Shown one piece after another: positions 1 through 5,735 of a DNA stretch of 6,058 bases. Each line of letters opens with the position of its first letter. The first letter of the stretch is position 1. Origin of the DNA: DASVXQ01 sp046727955 (GTDB lineage: Bacteria; Actinomycetota; CALGFH01); NCBI GenBank assembly GCA_046727955.1, contig JBKPDO010000040.1:1-6058 (forward strand), read 5' to 3'. The position numbers were made by a program, and so were the translations under genes. The notes under the pieces were generated by a model that was not told the origin of the DNA, searched no databases, and saw only the letters and a program-made list of their open reading frames with translations.

Positions 1-859
1 GCAGCCCGCGGGCGTACTCGGGGACCTGCAGGACGCGCTCATCAGCGGTGGCGATGCTGTGGGCATCCTCGGTGACATAGACGCGGGCGGCGGCCTGGTC
101 GGCGGGGTCGGGGCGGCCAAGCAGCAGCGCGGCCGCGCCCAACGCCGCGAGCTCGGGGTCGTGGAGTTGGCGGAGCAGGCGGCTGGTTGTCGGCGTCAGC
201 GGTGGCGGTGCCATGCTCGGGCTGGGTGCTGGCGGCAGGCGGTTGAGGTCCTCACAGCCACAGTCGGGTGGGTGGGGCTGGAGGATGCGGGTGAACTCGG
301 CTGGGCTGAGCCGCACCGCGGCATCGGCGGCGGCATCCAGGTCGACCAGCGGGGCGGGCGTACACAGCCACAGCCGGACCTGCTCGCCAGCCAGCAGCGT
401 GAGCAGCCAGGCCATGGCCTTGCTGGTGATCTGGTGGGCGCGCAGCACGACCAGATCGGTGACCTGCTCGGCGCGGAGCCACACCCGGCACAGCACCTCG
501 ATCGCGATGTCGCAACGCTGCCCGTCTCGATCCCAGTGCTTGCCCAGCGCGCACAGCAGCTCGATCCCCAGCCGCCATGCAGGCTGTGGTCCTGGGCTGA
601 TGTGCACCACGATGCGTCCGGCCCGCCGACAGGCCAGCGCGGCGGCCTGGCGGGCGAGGGCAGTGGAGTCGTTGGGGTCGACCACGACGGCGACCTGCGG
701 GCGGGTCGGGGCTGGTGGCGCGAGCGCCGCCGCGGCGGCCATCGCCACAGCCTGGTTGTTGAACGGCCGGGTCCAGGCCCCGGTCGGCGTGATCGGGAAC
801 CGAGCCTGCCGCGCGGCGGCCTGGTTGCGGTGCGTCTCGCTGCTGGCCGTCGTGCTCAT
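1..859 (-). CDS. Third protein of the transposition operon, degenerate AAA-like (partial, runs off the left edge)
   Basis: Reading from ATG at 859 there are 286 codons without a stop to the window edge, so the C terminus is missing. The start overlaps the ATPase stop (ATGA), which implies translational coupling. No known family was recognised outright. Residues about 55-170 look like an ATPase fold: a strand VAVVVDPND (56-64) where a P-loop would follow, a strand RIVVHISP (82-89), a helix GIELLCALG (98-106), then DLVVLRAHQI (135-144) and VRLWLCTPAP (161-170). These match in order and spacing the ATPase's LVVLDESQRL and FALLLVGGNG. The Walker A Gly-Lys-Thr and the Walker B Asp-Glu are absent. 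A CGC motif (200-202) is followed by a Pro-rich linker (209-224) and a second domain. It is probably a non-catalytic partner of the ATPase or transposase (inference). It is not an obvious TniQ/TnsD. Confidence 0.8.
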   Translation of the reverse strand, partial: MSTTASSETHRNQAAARQARFPITPTGAWTRPFNNQAVAMAAAAALAPPAPTRPQVAVVVDPNDSTALARQAAALACRRAGRIVVHISPGPQPAWRLGIELLCALGKHWDRDGQRCDIAIEVLCRVWLRAEQVTDLVVLRAHQITSKAMAWLLTLLAGEQVRLWLCTPAPLVDLDAAADAAVRLSPAEFTRILQPHPPDCGCEDLNRLPPAPSPSMAPPPLTPTTSRLLRQLHDPELAALGAAALLLGRPDPADQAAARVYVTEDAHSIATADERVLQVPEYARGL

Positions 860-1602
860 CGCAGCCTGACGCCGCCGTGCAGGGCGAACACGTTGCGGGC
901 CAGCGGCTCGTCCAGTCGGCCGTGGCCGGTCTGGGTGGCCAGCTCCAGCGCGGTGTGGGTGAACGACGCCCACGCACGCCAGTTCCCATGGGCATAGGAC
1001 TCGTCGACCAGGCTGAGCAAGTCCGGGTGGGACTGGGCATAGAGGGGGTGATAGCCGGGCAGGACCTTGAGGACCTGCTGGAGGGAAAGCGGCTGGAAGT
1101 GAACGCGCCGGTAGATCCGCGAGCGCAGCATCGGCTCGCGCGACAGGACCTCCCAGCAGCCGTTGCCGCCCACCAGCAGCAAGGCGAACTGGGTGGCGGG
1201 ATGGTCGTGCAGGTGGCGGAGCAGTTCGATGCCGTCGCTGGACAACCGCTGCGACTCGTCCAGCACCACCAGTCGTGGCTGCTCGGCCAGGACCTCGATC
1301 AGCTCGTCGGTGGCCTGGTAGCGGGTGAGGTCCAGCCGCTGGCGGGTGAGTAGCCCCAGCAGGTCCAGGGTGAGCTGCCGCAGCGTCAGACGGCTGCCCA
1401 CCGAGGCCCAGCACGCCTCGGCGACCTCGGTGCTGGCCAGCGTCGCGTCCTCGACCGCGAACGTCTTGCCCAGCCCGGCATCCCCGTGGATCACGCCCAT
1501 CGCGCGGGCGCGCATGAGGTCGGCGACCGCGCGGTGGGTCAGCCGCAGCGGCTCGGTAATGACCGTGGCCGCGCCGGCGAGGTTGAGGAAGTGCCGCGGC
1601 AT
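856..1602 (-). CDS. AAA+ transposition ATPase, TniB/TnsC/MuB-like
   Basis: This is a complete 248-residue protein. Visible motifs are Walker A GDAGLGKT (40-47, Lys46), Walker B LVVLDE (111-116, Asp115-Glu116) followed by SQRL, a sensor-1 segment LLLVGGNG (141-148, Asn147), and an arginine-rich stretch MLRSRIYRR (158-166) where an arginine finger is expected. Together these are typical of the ATPases that partner Mu/Tn5053/Tn7 transposases. Such proteins bind target DNA as ATP-bound filaments or rings, deliver it to the transposase and can enforce target immunity. The gene begins 7 bases after the transposase stop and its stop overlaps the next start, so the three genes form one transcription unit. 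No strong Shine-Dalgarno precedes the ATG, consistent with coupling to upstream translation. All key residues are present, so it should be active. IstB-type ATPases are more distant alternatives. Confidence 0.92.
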   Translation of the reverse strand: MPRHFLNLAGAATVITEPLRLTHRAVADLMRARAMGVIHGDAGLGKTFAVEDATLASTEVAEACWASVGSRLTLRQLTLDLLGLLTRQRLDLTRYQATDELIEVLAEQPRLVVLDESQRLSSDGIELLRHLHDHPATQFALLLVGGNGCWEVLSREPMLRSRIYRRVHFQPLSLQQVLKVLPGYHPLYAQSHPDLLSLVDESYAHGNWRAWASFTHTALELATQTGHGRLDEPLARNVFALHGGVRLR

Positions 1603-1609
1603 CAGGGCA

Positions 1610-3262
1610 TCAGTCCGATCCGCCTGCGCCGTCGACGTGCTCGGGGGCGGGCCGGGAAGGCTCCCCGCCGGCCGACAGCTGCCGCGGGCGGGGTGGGGGC
1701 CACTGGTAGCCGGCCTGCTTGGCGCGGTTGCGCTCCTGGATGCGGGCGCCGATCTCCTCCAGCCCGAGCAGGTCGGTGCGGGCCAGCCTGGCCAGCGCCG
1801 CGTCGTCGTGGCGGCGCTGTTCCCGGTCGGCCTGGGCGCGACCGATCACGGTCACCTCCTCCGGCTCGCCCGGACCGGTCAGCGGGGTCAGCCGTGCCCG
1901 GGCCGCCCGGCGCACTCGCCGCCGGCGGCGGGTGAGCTCGGCGGCATCGGCGCGGCGGCGGGCCAACACCGCGTCCCGCTCGGCCGGGCCGAGGAGATCC
2001 TGTGGGATGGCGGTGCACAGCCAGGCGCCGTCCAGGTAGACCTCGAGCTGGCGGTGGTCGTGCGGCATGAACCGTACCTCGACCTGCTGGCCGACCCGCC
2101 CGTTCAGCTCCGCGGCGAGATAGTGCAGCCCGCCGAAGCGGATCCCGTGCTTGGTGATCGTGCGCTGCTGGCCACCCAGCAGCAGCCAGCGGACCTGGGC
2201 CGGGTCGACCTGGCGGACCGGGGTCGGGTCGGCCTGCCAGCGCTCAAGCGGTGTGGCTCCACCAAGGCCCTCGTGCGGGCGGGTGTGGTAGGCGGCAACC
2301 CAGTCGTGCAGCTCGCCGGCCAGCCCCTCCAGGGTGATGGGCACCGCCTGGCCTCCCGTGCAGCGGGCCGGGTGGTGGCCGCGGGCAGCCGCACGCGCAG
2401 GTCACCGGCCAGGGTGCCGCCCAACCGCTCGACTTTCCCCTTTCAAATGGGGCGTATACGGCGGTGTTGGCAGCAAGGCGATGTCGAGCGCGAAGGCGGC
2501 CTGCCGGATGGCGGTCGCGGCGAACTCCAACCCGCGGTCCGGCCGCAAGCACCCGGGCAGCCCACTGAACGGGCCCCGGTCGGGGTCCACCAGCAGGCCC
2601 TGGCGCAACGCGGCCAGCACCGTTGCTGCGCTGGGGGTCACCGCCAGCGCCCAGCCCATCACCAGCCTGGAGTAGGCGTCCACGAACACCGTCAGCCATG
2701 GGCGAACCGGTCGAGTCGCTCGCGGCGGCAGCACCAGCACGTCGAGCTGGAAGTGGTCAGCCTCCCAGCGCTGGTTGCGGTGCCCGGCCTCCCAGCGCAG
2801 GTACACCGCGTGGCGGCGCTGCCCTTCCAGTCCCTCGGCCGCGGCCGCGCGCTCCATCGGGGTCAGCTCGCGGACCAGTGCCCGCTGGAAGGTCCGCAGC
2901 GACGGCACCCGCGCGCCCGCGGCCTGCCGCGCCGTCCAAGCCGCCGCGGCGTTCCCGCCAGCGGCGTGGAACGCCTCCCGGTCAGCCTCGCTCCACCGCC
3001 ACACCCTGGGTTCCATCGACTGGTGGCGGTCGGCGCTCGTCGGGGCCTCCTGGGCGGCCTTGTTGCTGGCGACGGCCGGGGGCTGGGACAGCCAGCGCCA
3101 CAGGGTGCGCTCCCCGGCGCCGAAGTCGGCGGCAAGCTGGCGGATGACCGCGGCCGGGACCGGCCCGGCCGCGCGCAACTGGACCAGGCGCGCGACCACC
3201 TGCGTCTTCAGCTCCTGTGACAGCCGCGCCACGTGCGCCACCTCGCAACCTTGTCCGGGCAT
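1610..3262 (-). pseudogene. Mu-type DDE transposase (TniA/TnsB-like), disrupted by two compensating frameshifts
   Basis: The N-terminal part holds a helix-turn-helix-like region (QLAADFGAGERTLWRWL) followed by an RNase-H-fold integrase core. From ATG 3262 the core shows WEADHFQLDV (first Asp about residue 169), FVDAYSR, then RPDRGLEF (second Asp about 242). The expected PHLKGKVERLGG with the third catalytic residue (Glu, 35 residues after the second Asp) is found only after skipping one base in the GGGG at 2437-2440. The unshifted frame stops at 2402. A second, opposite shift between about 2404 and 2345 restores the original frame, which stays open to 1610. That tail encodes YHTRPHEGLGG and a Mu-type C-terminal beta-barrel domain (from about 2240), then an Arg/Ala-rich tail that may contact the ATPase. 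Intact length would be about 550 residues. GTG starts at 3241 or 3232 (the latter with GAGGTG upstream) are alternatives. Mutation or sequence error are both possible. Confidence 0.85.
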
Positions 3263-3280
3263 ATGGTCGCCGACAATCCC

Positions 3281-3309
3281 ATTCAAGTTGGGAATCGATC
3301 GATTCTCAA
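3281..3309 (-). promoter_or_regulatory. Candidate promoter of the transposition operon
   Basis: On the minus strand TTGAGA (3309-3304, five of six matches to TTGACA) is followed after 17 bases by TTGAAT (3286-3281, four of six matches to TATAAT). This would start transcription near 3274, about a dozen bases before the ATG at 3262, with no clear Shine-Dalgarno before that ATG. Such a short leader would also suit translation from the GTG starts slightly downstream. The region is less GC-rich than its surroundings, as expected of a promoter. The call rests on sequence resemblance only. Confidence 0.45.
3292..3305. promoter_or_regulatory. Perfect 14-bp palindrome, candidate operator
   Basis: GAATCGATCGATTC is its own reverse complement. 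The symmetry extends to TTG/CAA at 3288-3290 and 3307-3309, with a single mismatched pair at 3291/3306. It lies across the spacer of the proposed transposase promoter and overlaps its -35 box, where a repressor dimer would block polymerase. A second, weaker inverted repeat (TCCCA/TGGGA, about 3276-3292) lies beside it over the -10 region. The binding protein is unknown; autoregulation by a transposon protein or control by a host regulator are both possible. Confidence 0.45.
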
Positions 3310-3478
3310 TACAGCCCGGACGAGTCGGCCATGTCGAGCATTACCCGCTGTGCCCCTCGAGAGCCCCGATCGCTTGCCCTGGACTACGGGATCGCCGAGC
3401 CCGCGGTGTCAGCCTGGCCATTCCCGGGAACCCGCCGGGGTAGACGTAGACGCCACCGTATCGGGACAGGAGCTGACC

Positions 3479-3483
3479 GGAGG
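3479..3483 (+). promoter_or_regulatory. Ribosome-binding site that fixes the ligase start
   Basis: GGAGG lies 6 bases before the ATG at 3490. The reading frame is open further upstream, back to about 3217, but those extra residues are Arg-rich, do not resemble ligase sequence and would run through the divergent promoter. The 3490 start is therefore preferred. Confidence 0.7.
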
Positions 3484-3489
3484 GCGGGC

Positions 3490-4503
3490 ATGACCGGCGC
3501 ATTGGACCGACTCCCGCCGCGGGCCAGGCAGCGGCTGCGGCCGCGCGAGCAGCCAGCGTGGACCGCGCCGATGCTGGCCGTGCTGACCAACGAGCGCTTC
3601 TCGGACCCCGGCTGGATCTTCGAGCGCAAGCTGGACGGCGAGCGGTGCCCGGCGTTCCGCCAAGCAGGCAGCCTGCGGCTGCTGTCGCGCACCCGCCAGC
3701 CGCTGAGCGACACCTACCCGGAGCTGGTCGGGCCGCTCCAGTCCCAGCGCAGCGACTTCATCGTCGACGGCGAGATCGTCGCCTTCCAGGGCAACCGCAC
3801 CAGCTTCGAGCGCCTGCAGCAGCGCATCCAGCTCCACGACCCCGACGCCGCGCTGCGCAGCGGCGTGGCGGTCTTCTACTACCTGTTCGACCTGCTGTAC
3901 CTGGACGGCTACGACACCACCGCGCTGGCGCTGCGCGACCGCAAATCCCTGCTCCGCAACGCGCTGTCGTACCGCGACTACGTGCGCTTTTTGCCCCATC
4001 GCAACACCCACGGCGAGGCGCTGTACCAGGACGCCTGCAGCAAGGGCTGGGAGGGGCTGATCGCCAAACGGGTCGACGCGCCCTACCAGCACCGCCGCTC
4101 CAGCGACTGGCTCAAGCTCAAGTGCGTCAACGAGCAGGAGTTCGTGATCGGTGGCTGGACCGATCCGGCCGGCACGCGCGTGGGGCTGGGCGCGCTGCTG
4201 GTCGGCTACTACGACCGCGGCACGCTCCGCTATGCCGGCAAGGTCGGCACGGGCTACACCCAGGCCGTGCTGCGGGACCTGCGGTTGCGGCTGGACCGGC
4301 TGGAGCGGGCCGAGCCGCCGTTCCAGACTGACGGGCTGCCCCGCGGCCGGGTCCACTGGGTCCGCCCGGAGCTGGTTGCCCAGATCGGCTTCGCCGAGCT
4401 CACCCGCGAGGGGAAGCTGCGCCAACCCCGTTTCCTGGGGCTGCGCGACGACAAGCACCCACGCGAGGTCGTCCTGGAGCGCGGAACCCCACGCTCGCGG
4501 TAG
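3490..4503 (+). CDS. ATP-dependent DNA ligase, stand-alone LigD-ligase-domain/LigC type
   Basis: This 337-residue protein seals nicks in DNA through a lysyl-AMP intermediate. All nucleotidyltransferase motifs are visible in order: motif I KLDGER (47-52, adenylated Lys47), motif III FIVDGEI (90-96), motif IIIa FYYLFDLL (129-136), motif IV EGLIAK (188-193), motif V WLKLK (207-211), and RDDK (319-322) at the motif VI position. Residues from about 215 form the OB-fold domain, with GALLVGYYDRG and VRPELVAQIGFAELTREGKLR-type sequence typical of bacterial LigD ligase domains. There is no polymerase or nuclease domain, so it is a stand-alone ligase, and no Ku gene is nearby. It is divergent from the transposase operon and sits inside the inner repeat array at 4577-4625, so it is probably transposon cargo. 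No convincing promoter was identified upstream. It looks intact. Confidence 0.93.
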   Translation: MTGALDRLPPRARQRLRPREQPAWTAPMLAVLTNERFSDPGWIFERKLDGERCPAFRQAGSLRLLSRTRQPLSDTYPELVGPLQSQRSDFIVDGEIVAFQGNRTSFERLQQRIQLHDPDAALRSGVAVFYYLFDLLYLDGYDTTALALRDRKSLLRNALSYRDYVRFLPHRNTHGEALYQDACSKGWEGLIAKRVDAPYQHRRSSDWLKLKCVNEQEFVIGGWTDPAGTRVGLGALLVGYYDRGTLRYAGKVGTGYTQAVLRDLRLRLDRLERAEPPFQTDGLPRGRVHWVRPELVAQIGFAELTREGKLRQPRFLGLRDDKHPREVVLERGTPRSR

Positions 4504-4507
4504 GCCT

Positions 4508-4521
4508 GGGGCCGCCGCCCC
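4508..4521 (+). terminator. Possible GC hairpin after the ligase gene
   Basis: GGGGC, a four-base loop and GCCCC lie 4 bases after the ligase stop codon. No T-run follows and the surrounding DNA is mostly G and C, so the hairpin could be chance. It is a weak candidate for a transcription end. Confidence 0.2.
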
Positions 4522-4576
4522 CGCGCCCCGCCCGCCTGCCTCGCCGTCGCCCCGCCGGCCAGGGATACCGACTACC

Positions 4577-4625
4577 CACTGCCACGATCTTGTCGCGGCC
4601 ACTGACAACAACCTGTCGCGTCACA
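4577..4625 (-). repeat. Transposon-end repeat array A (inner right end)
   Basis: Two 21-bp repeats lie at 4577-4597 and 4600-4620, 23 bp start to start, each of the form CACTG(A/C)CA..(C/T)TTGTCGCG or CACTGACAAC..CTGTCGCG. They are followed by TCACAGC. Read on the minus strand the site begins TGTGACGCGACAG, a TGT-type terminus with two internal binding repeats. The TGACA-N-CTGTCG pattern resembles the transposase-binding repeats of Tn7/CAST ends (recalled from family knowledge). The proposed terminus is base 4625; the five bases GCCGG after it would be the target duplication if this is a real end. Confidence 0.6.
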
Positions 4626-4706
4626 GCCGGCTGCGCGACCAGCACGTCAACAAAGGGGCACGCACGATCCATCCCGCACATTGGCCACCCCGTGGTCCTG
4701 CAGAAC

Positions 4707-4724
4707 GGTCCGTAGATGACGGCC
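4707..4724 (-). terminator. Possible hairpin after the HIRAN gene
   Basis: CCGT and ACGG pair around a five-base loop, with a one-base bulge extending the stem by GG/CC. The hairpin starts 8 bases beyond the HIRAN gene's stop codon on the minus strand. There is no T-run, so termination is only a weak suggestion. Confidence 0.25.
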
Positions 4725-4731
4725 GGAGGTT

Positions 4732-5676
4732 CTACATGGGATGGGTCAGTGCATAGGAGAAACAGCCCGGGCAGACGTGCGGGCCATCATCGTCGGTCAG
4801 GTCGTACCAGCGACGACCCGGGTTGCGAGGATCGCGCCACAGCCGTCCGCACCGCTGGCAGGCCCAGCGGCCGGTCGGCGCGACCCGGCGGCGCACGGCC
4901 GGCAGGCCACCAGGGCCAAGCCGGATGAGGTGGGAGATCGTGGCCTCGTGGTCGGCCAGTGGGACGACCAGGCGGCCCTGCTGGACGCGGATCCGCGCGG
5001 TGGGCGGCAGGCCAGCGGCCACGACCCGGCCGATGTAGGCGACCAGGTCCGGGCGGTCGGGGATGTGCCCAAGCCAGGTCTCGCCATGGCGCAGCGCCAG
5101 CGCGCCAGCGCCAGCATCGGCGAGGGTGACGACGGCCTTGTCCTTCGGCACCGCGCTGGCGGCCAGCCCGGGCAGCAGGTGGACCTCGTGGTGCTCGTGG
5201 AACGGGAGGTCTGGCAGGAACGCTGCTCGCCCGTTCCAGACGGTGGGCCGGCGACCGGTCAGGATGTGCAGCCCGATGCTGCCCCGGTCGCCGCGGCCTC
5301 GGTCCCAGCCGCCGGTGAGCACGGCTCGGCACGTTGCCGGGCGGCCCTGCCCGGCCAGCTTGTCGATGGCGGCGTGGAACCGGGTGGCGTCCTGCCTTGG
5401 CACGTGGGCCAGCGGACGGCCATCGGCGTCGATGCGGACGGCGTTGGAGTCGTAGGGGTTGGCCGGTTCGCGCACCAGAGTTGCGGTGATGAGCGGGTGG
5501 CGCACGCCGAAGGGGGTGCGCCCGCCGCCGACCGTCTCCAGCGCGTCCTGGTAGTGGCTTTCGCCGGCCGCATCGACGGCCGGACCCGGGTTGAGCGCGG
5601 GCACCTGCAGCCAGGACGCCGCAGCCGGCGCGGAGGCGTCGAGACCCTGCCGCCTGCCCGCTTGGAGCCACCTCAT
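4732..5676 (-). CDS. HIRAN-like domain protein with C-terminal zinc ribbon
   Basis: This is a complete 314-residue protein. Residues about 38-138 match the HIRAN pattern: GESHYQDAL (39-47), then LVREPANPYDSNAVRI (67-82), GRPLAHVPRQDA (86-97) and a closing GSIGLHIL. In known proteins (HLTF/Rad5 relatives) HIRAN domains bind single-stranded 3' DNA ends, typically at stalled forks or damage. The middle part (about 155-265) contains no recognised motif; LGHIPDRPDLVAYIGRVV (202-219) may be a second, partial HIRAN-like unit. The C terminus has CQRC (273-276) and CPGC (302-305), a probable zinc ribbon. No helicase or nuclease domain is fused, so it may recruit a partner to DNA ends. It is the only gene between repeat arrays A and B and has its own promoter. 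The role in DNA repair or transposition is inferred; the domain call is fairly secure. Confidence 0.82.
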   Translation of the reverse strand: MRWLQAGRRQGLDASAPAAASWLQVPALNPGPAVDAAGESHYQDALETVGGGRTPFGVRHPLITATLVREPANPYDSNAVRIDADGRPLAHVPRQDATRFHAAIDKLAGQGRPATCRAVLTGGWDRGRGDRGSIGLHILTGRRPTVWNGRAAFLPDLPFHEHHEVHLLPGLAASAVPKDKAVVTLADAGAGALALRHGETWLGHIPDRPDLVAYIGRVVAAGLPPTARIRVQQGRLVVPLADHEATISHLIRLGPGGLPAVRRRVAPTGRWACQRCGRLWRDPRNPGRRWYDLTDDDGPHVCPGCFSYALTHPM

Positions 5677-5681
5677 GCCTG

Positions 5682-5686
5682 CCTCC
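5682..5686 (-). promoter_or_regulatory. Ribosome-binding site of the HIRAN gene
   Basis: On the minus strand GGAGG lies 5 bases before the ATG at 5676, which supports that start. Confidence 0.7.
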
Positions 5687-5706
5687 GTCAGGTCGCTGAT
5701 GCCGCG

Positions 5707-5735
5707 AGCTTATGCAATCAGGAATAATCCGCCAA
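5707..5735 (-). promoter_or_regulatory. Candidate promoter of the HIRAN gene
   Basis: On the minus strand TTGGCG (5735-5730) is followed after exactly 17 bases by TAAGCT (5712-5707), which fits the actinobacterial TANNNT form. Transcription would begin near 5700, giving a leader of about two dozen bases containing the GGAGG. The stretch is notably AT-richer than its surroundings. Just upstream, 5738-5751 carries GTAC arms six bases apart, a possible but weak operator. Confidence 0.5.

Noticed and set aside
59..997. Plus-strand open frame of 312 codons at the left edge
   Set aside because: It is antisense to the third operon gene, which is coupled to the ATPase and has protein-like strand and helix patterns; the plus-strand translation is repetitive and Gly/Arg-rich.
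2402..2440. Programmed ribosomal frameshifting in the transposase
   Set aside because: Restoring the protein needs one +1 and one later -1 shift within about 100 bases; known transposase programmed shifts use a single event. Mutation or sequence error is more likely.
1325..3220. Very long plus-strand open frame (631 codons) opposite the transposase and ATPase
   Set aside because: It is antisense to genes with clear motifs, Pro/Arg/Gly/Gln-rich and low in complexity, and is explained by high GC content suppressing stop codons.
3217..3489. N-terminal extension of the ligase upstream of 3490
   Set aside because: The extension lacks ligase similarity, crosses the divergent promoter region, and the GGAGG at 3479-3483 supports ATG 3490.
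3409..4611. Minus-strand open frame of 400 codons
   Set aside because: It lies opposite the ligase gene, whose complete motif set makes the plus strand the coding one.
4640..4663. Possible third, degenerate end repeat after array A, with an alternative ACA terminus at 4653
   Set aside because: Similarity to the 21-bp unit is weak and needs gaps, and array B has no matching element at that position.
4741..5727. Plus-strand open frame of 328 codons
   Set aside because: It is antisense to the HIRAN/zinc-ribbon gene, which has a ribosome-binding site, a promoter and recognisable motifs.
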